DNA of 64,000 nucleotides from Pontederia crassipes (taxonomy: Eukaryota; Streptophyta; Magnoliopsida; Commelinales; Pontederiaceae), in NCBI GenBank assembly GCA_030549335.1, contig CM060192.1, positions 25,548,157 through 25,612,156 of the forward strand, read 5' to 3'. Each line of letters starts with the position of its first letter. Within the stretch, counting starts at the first letter, position 1. The translations under genes were made by a program, and so were the position numbers. Under the pieces are notes generated by a model, which had not been told where the DNA came from, did not search any database, and was given only the letters and a program-made list of their open reading frames with translations. Positions 59,712 through 64,000 of the stretch are shown here, piece by piece.

Positions 59712-60708
59712 TAAATTATATGAATGGTTCTTTAACTTTGAGACATTTTTAAATTGGTTTTTCAATTTTAATTTGTAATCAGAATGTCTCTTATCTTTTA
59801 TTTTCTTGCACGATTAATCATTTTGACGTGATAGTGGGTTTTCTGGTTGTTTTACGTACGTGATCGACACGTGAGCCATTTTTTTTCATCCACGTCATTT
59901 AACGCTTCAAATCGGGTAAATTATACGGATTGTTCCTAACTTTGAGTCGATTTTTAAATAGTCCTCCAATTTTGATATTATTGTACGATTCATTAACTTG
60001 ACCGGTAAAAAATAGTCTTCTGATTATCTTGCTAATGTGGCATAATAAAATATAATAAAAAAATTTAATTAGTTGACATCACACAATAAAGATTATTATA
60101 AAATTTTAAGGGCGCGGGCGAGCTGGCAGAGGGGGTGCCGACCCTCCTCTCCAAGCTCGTCCTTTGGCGAGCTGGCATAAGGGGCGCTGACCCCCCTCTC
60201 CAACTCGTCCACTGGCGAGCTTCGCACAAGGGGCACCAACGTCTCCTCATGAGCTCGTCGGCGTCTTTATCATTTTTTATTAATTTTTATAATATTTTTA
60301 TAATAGTATATTATTTTTTATTGTGCCATGTCAACAAGTTAATTTTTTATTATATTTTATTATGTCACATCAGTAAGGTAATTGGAAAACTGTCTCTTAT
60401 CGGCCAAGTGATGAATCGTGTAATAATATCAAAGTTGGGGGACCGTTTAAAAATCGACTCAAAGTTGGAGGACGATCCGTGTAATTTATCCGATTTGTTA
60501 GCATTAAATGACGTGGATGACTTGAATGATGTGGATGAAAGAGAAACGACTCACATGACATCCACGCATGCAAAAAAATCCGCTATCACCGGTCAAGAGG
60601 ACTAATCGTGCAAGAAAATAAAAGATGAAGGACATTCTGGTTACAAATTAAAGTTGGGGGACTAGTTTGAAAACGATTCAAAGTTGGAAGACTAATCGTG
60701 TAATTATA
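59712..60708. mobile_element. Large foldback element with GC-rich repeat core
   Basis: Arms of roughly 400 bp are imperfect inverted copies. TAAATTATATGAATGG-TTCTTTAACTTTGAG on the left mirrors ATAATTACACGATTAGTCTT-CCAACTTTGA on the reverse right. A second, inner symmetry set (ATCGGGTAAATTATACGGAT at about 59912 and its mirror near 60490) lies within. The core (60117-60262) holds three GC-rich repeats. The size and foldback shape suggest a Mutator-like MITE, but I could not read a target-site duplication. It has no transposase. Confidence 0.75.
60117..60262. repeat. 48-49-bp GC-rich tandem repeat, three copies
   Basis: GGCGAGCTGGCA starts at 60117 and 60166 and GGCGAGCTTCGCA at 60214. Each unit continues with a GGGG-GC-CCGACCC-like stretch and ends near (G)CTCGTC. 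It forms the centre of the foldback element. Confidence 0.85.
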
Positions 60709-60964
60709 GTGTTTACATACATGACATTCCATATGATGGCATGTAAAATTGTCAACATTATATTCGATAAGCCAAGAAAAAATAAATATTGCAAAATGTA
60801 CAAACGAGTGGTATCATGGACTATATTATAATCGTGCTGAAGTGTTTAAAAAACCTTTACATGATTGATCCTAGCTTGGCTCATTTCTGTTAGCACATGG
60901 CAGGATTGTGTGCTGACATGTAAATCATTCGAATCATCAAGTAAAAGTAGTAGAACCATTCATT

Positions 60965-61080
60965 CATTACGGTATCGTTTGGCGGGTGGAACTAGGTGGA
61001 ACCAGCGCCTAGTTCCACCTAGTTCCATCAAACGTGAGTGGAACGCACAGGTGCGCACGTGACCTGGTTCCAACATCGTG
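60965..61080. mobile_element. Possible Harbinger-type terminal region
   Basis: TTACGGTATCGTTTGGCGGG followed by short palindromic GTGGAACTAGGTGGAACC words and their inversion resembles the ends of plant Harbinger-type elements, which use TTA/TAA targets. The opposite terminus lies outside the window or is lost. Confidence 0.4.
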
Positions 61081-61184
61081 GTTCCACCGAAATGGTGGAA
61101 CCGAGGGGTGTTGTTTCCATCGAATGGAATTTTTCCTCTTCGCCTGAGTTATTTTCTTTTTTTCCCGCACTGTGACTGTCCCTT

Positions 61185-61835
61185 GCCCTAGCCCTTTTCC
61201 TTCCTCCACGTGATTCCATCGACGACGATTTATCCCGCAATGATTCATGATGCACCACCTCTGGCCTGGCCTTCTTCGCCTTTCTTCCTCCTCCATCGAC
61301 AACCCTCTTGTCTCGTAACCTCGCCATGAACAACCTCGCTGCCAACTAGGGTTTTGATCTGGCCGGTCGACTATCCCTGCGATCCCCAGCTCTGACAAAG
61401 TAGGACGACGTCGCGGCTGCTTCGGAGATCTTTGCACGGTTATGTGACAAACAACCTCTCTGTCCTGCACTTTCTTGATTGTCAATTTCGCATGTGATGC
61501 ATTTTTTCTTGCGCTGCCCCTCTCATTGCCCTAGCCCTTTTCCTTCCTCTGCGTGATTCCACCGTAGTGAAACAATGATTCATGCTACCCCACCTCTGGT
61601 CGGGCCTCCTCCACCTTTCTTTCTCCTCCGTCAACATCCCTCTTGCCCCGTAACCTCTCCGTGAACAACCTCGTCATCAACTAGGGTTTGGATTTGGTCG
61701 GTCAGTCGTCCTTGCGATCCCCGTCTTCCACAAATTAGGACGATGTCGCGGTCACTTCAGAGATCTTTGCACGCTATGTGACAAACAACCTCTTTGTCCT
61801 GCACTTTCTTGATCGTCGGTTTCACCTGTGACGGG
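61185..61835. repeat. About 343-bp tandem duplication
   Basis: GCCCTAGCCCTTTTCCTTCC at 61185 recurs at 61528. The copies remain similar through AACTAGGGTTTTGAT / AACTAGGGTTTGGAT, AGATCTTTGCACG and TGTGACAAACAACCTCT. They differ at many sites and by small indels, so the duplication is old. Confidence 0.88.
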
Positions 61836-61972
61836 TCGTGTGTTTTTGAACTTGCTAGTATCTTCCCTCTCTGTGAAGCAAACCTGCTACATGGTGACCT
61901 GTGATTACTTGAAGCTGCAACTCGAGCACCCACCAGACAATAGGTACATCTTAATCTAGCGCAAAAAAATAT

Positions 61973-62400
61973 TGTTAGGGTTTGTATACGGCTGATTAGG
62001 GGTGAAACAGTGGCAATTTAATTTTCATTCATTTATGTGTTATCTACATGCGGCTTATTAGGGAATATAGTTGTCTTATCTACATGTAGCCGAAGAATTT
62101 GACCAACGAATGCACTTTTTCAGTCTAATTATTGTGTTAGTGTGTCAATTTAAATATCGTCGAATCTATGTTAGGTTTTGTAGACGCCTGATTAGGGGTG
62201 GAACTGTGGTATTTAAATTTGCCTTCATTTATGTGTTATCTACATGTGGCTGATTAGGGATTATAGTTATATTATGTACATGTAGCCGCATCATTTGACA
62301 TTTGAATGCACTTCTACTCGGTTTAATTATTGTGTTAGTGTGTAAATTTAAATATTGTCCGATTTATGTGTTATCTTCTTCAAGGTTTTGTCAATTTAAA
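61973..62400. repeat. About 196-bp tandem duplication
   Basis: TGTTAGGGTTTGTATACG at 61973 recurs as TGTTAGGTTTTGTAGACG at 62169. Shared words are CTGATTAGGGGTG, TTCATTTATGTGTTATCTAC, TACATGTAGCCG and AATTATTGTGTTAGTGTGT. A partial third unit continues to about 62520 (TGTAGCCGCA twice more). Confidence 0.88.
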
Positions 62401-62639
62401 TATAGCCGGATCTATGTGTGTTGTTCACGGTATATATATGTTGTTATATGTAGCCGCATCTAGTGTGTCATTTTGTTGAAAATCCATTCACGATTACATG
62501 TAGCCGCAGCCATTGGGCATTTCATAGAATTTGTGACATGATTTACTTCAATTGAAATATTCATTGTAGTATATTGATAATTGTAAGTTCCAAGAATATG
62601 TAAGATACTTGTCTGACCTCAGGAAACATCACTGACTTG

Positions 62640-63720
62640 CCATGGACTATGGATAAAAGGAAAGGCAAGGTAGTTGCGACATCTGTTAGGGGACGACTGA
62701 AAAGGTGCTAGGATCACTTGCCTAGATCAAACACATGGAGCCTTGTCATGTCAACCACACTCGTCGGTTTGATGATGCAAGAACAAGTGGATGGTTTCAT
62801 GCACGATGGAAAATTCACAAGAATCATGGGCTAGGATGAGAACAAATTTCAATAAGATGGCCGGGAAGGAAATGGAACTTGTACACTTGAAAAACCATCT
62901 GAAGGTGTTAAGGAGAAATTACAAACTCATGCAAACTCTGATAAACAAAAGTGGATGGGGCTGGGATTGTGTGAATAGTGTACCTTTGTCGCCTGACCCA
63001 TTAATGTGGGACAGGGTGATTGCGGTGAGTTGCTATCTATTGACTCAAACCCCAGCATTACACGTTAACAACAAAGTCTTTCACTAACAATATAGCATTG
63101 TCTTAACAAGCTGACGTAGAGTTCGCTAAAATTAAGTATAAGAAGTTCCCATACTATGACTCCTTTGACATGTTTTTCGTGAATACAATTGCAACTGGAA
63201 GGAGAGCATGTCATTCATAGAATCCACTACAAGAAGGATCGGGCAGCTCCGATGATATCATAAACATGACCAAGGACTGATGCAACTCTAGAGTAGTCAG
63301 ACATCTCATTAGATCAAGGATTACAAAATATAAAATTATATGAAGGGAGTCAAAATCCACCTACGAATACCCCAAGTTCCCAAACACAACAAATCACGTC
63401 AACTGACAAGAGAACCTGTTGAGGGTCGACACCATCCAATGCACGATCAAAGAAAGGAAAGGGCGATGGGTACATGGAGGAGCTTGCTGTCAGCTATAGG
63501 AAGAGGTTACAACTTATTAAGAGCATTGCAGATTGTAGAGATAATAAATGGCAGAACGAAATCATGGATGCTTCGAGCTACATGTCAAAGTTGTTATTAC
63601 GTGTTCCAAATATTGTAAGTGAGACCAGACTCGCATGTGCAACAACGCTACTAAATCTATATAATAGGTTTCTATTTGAATAATGTGAAGATGACTCAGC
63701 CTTGCGTGCATGAATTTCAG
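62640..63720 (+). pseudogene. Harbinger ORF1-type Myb/SANT-like protein remnant
   Basis: Broken readings give a Myb/SANT-like domain of the Myb_DNA-bind_3 type. One piece is FMHDGKFTRIMG with a stop near 62830. After a frameshift comes WARMRTNFNKMAGKEMELVH, then LKNHLKVLRRNYKLMQTLIN and GWGWDCVNSVPLSPDPLMWD (about 62830-63020). A later piece (about 63120-63190) resembles the KYKKFPYYDSFDMFF tail that follows this domain. Proteins with this make-up are the second protein of PIF/Harbinger transposons or plant genes derived from them. No DDE transposase is in the window. A C-terminal piece at about 63470-63680 (EELAVSYRKRLQLIKSIADC) may belong to it. Confidence 0.65.
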
Positions 63721-64000
63721 GGCAATGGCTGATTTCAACATGGTGGGTGGTCTCCACGGAAACCCTACCGGCCCGAGTGCATATCCTCTTGTGGCAGGAA
63801 TCTCGACTATTGGCATTGGCAGGTACTCTACTATATCGATCACATATCAAAATGTCCAATAGTTCCTGGCAGCTTTTGGAAGCGTACAAGGCTCCCCATC
63901 TAGCTTCCCACCCATGCAATAGCCGAACATTCCTGCCCCTGAAAGCAATTGTCCTCCCATGGCTACTCCATCTCGACCTTTCGTTCTCCTGCGACCACGA
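63721..64000. other. End of window, nothing recognised
   Basis: Open stretches on both strands overlap and none resembles a known protein. The Harbinger-like element may continue beyond the window. Confidence 0.35.

Noticed and set aside
59712-60708. Exact target-site duplication for the foldback
   Set aside because: I compared flanks for 8-, 9- and 2-bp duplications and found no convincing match, so no superfamily is claimed with confidence.
63223-63234. CACTACAAGAAG, resembling a CACTA left terminus
   Set aside because: No subterminal repeats follow it and it lies within the decayed Harbinger-like gene region. A chance match is likely.

Overview
The window is nuclear DNA of a flowering plant. 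It holds intron-rich genes for a chloroplast RecA, a plant ESCRT-III VPS2 and an LSD1-type zinc-finger protein. AT-rich spacers are packed with plant transposons: Athila-type Ty3, Copia, a TRIM, LINEs, hAT, Mutator-like, CACTA and Harbinger-like. I cannot name the species or family from sequence alone.

Layout. 0-13 kb is a retrotransposon graveyard. A decayed Athila-type element lies on + (pol about 2.02-4.72 kb, envelope-like ORF 5.59-6.87 kb), meeting a second Athila on - tail to tail (pol about 8.54-12.11 kb); a non-autonomous hAT element sits upstream at 0.81-1.90 kb. 14.46-17.97 kb (-) is a dead copy of a STIPL1/NTR1-type (TFIP11) G-patch spliceosome-disassembly gene, broken by frameshifts and by a deleted Copia element with an AAGAT target-site duplication. 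18-30 kb holds a 55-bp tandem repeat, LTR and LINE remnants, an RNase H fragment, a large LTR with its primer-binding site (on -), and a Mutator-like MITE.

Three genes look intact. VPS2.2/2.3-like (+, 30483-35010, 11 exons, 220 aa) acts in ESCRT-III membrane scission. Its first intron carries a hAT element with a Mutator-like foldback nested inside. RECA1-like (-, 35703-42411, 13 exons, 425 aa) is a chloroplast recombinase, whose intron 11 carries a hAT element with a LINE RNase H fragment. LSD1-like (+, coding 56436-59318, 6 coding exons, 176 aa) is a negative regulator of cell death with three LSD1 zinc fingers; a hAT MITE ends at the probable start of its transcript. VPS2 and RECA1 are convergent, about 690 bp apart. 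I see no pathway linking the three genes.

43-55 kb is almost gene-free: a TRIM, a CACTA terminus, a hAT nested in another hAT (both with 7-8 of 8 bp target-site duplications), and three further inverted-repeat elements joined by TA microsatellites. 59.7-64 kb has a large foldback element with a GC-rich core and a broken Harbinger-type Myb/SANT gene.

The least explained signals are (1) GC-rich near-palindromic cassettes at the centre of two foldback elements whose terminal repeats differ, and (2) arrays of CACGG/CCGTG words, with a different word in each array, found just 3' of pol in both Athila copies and at two further places.
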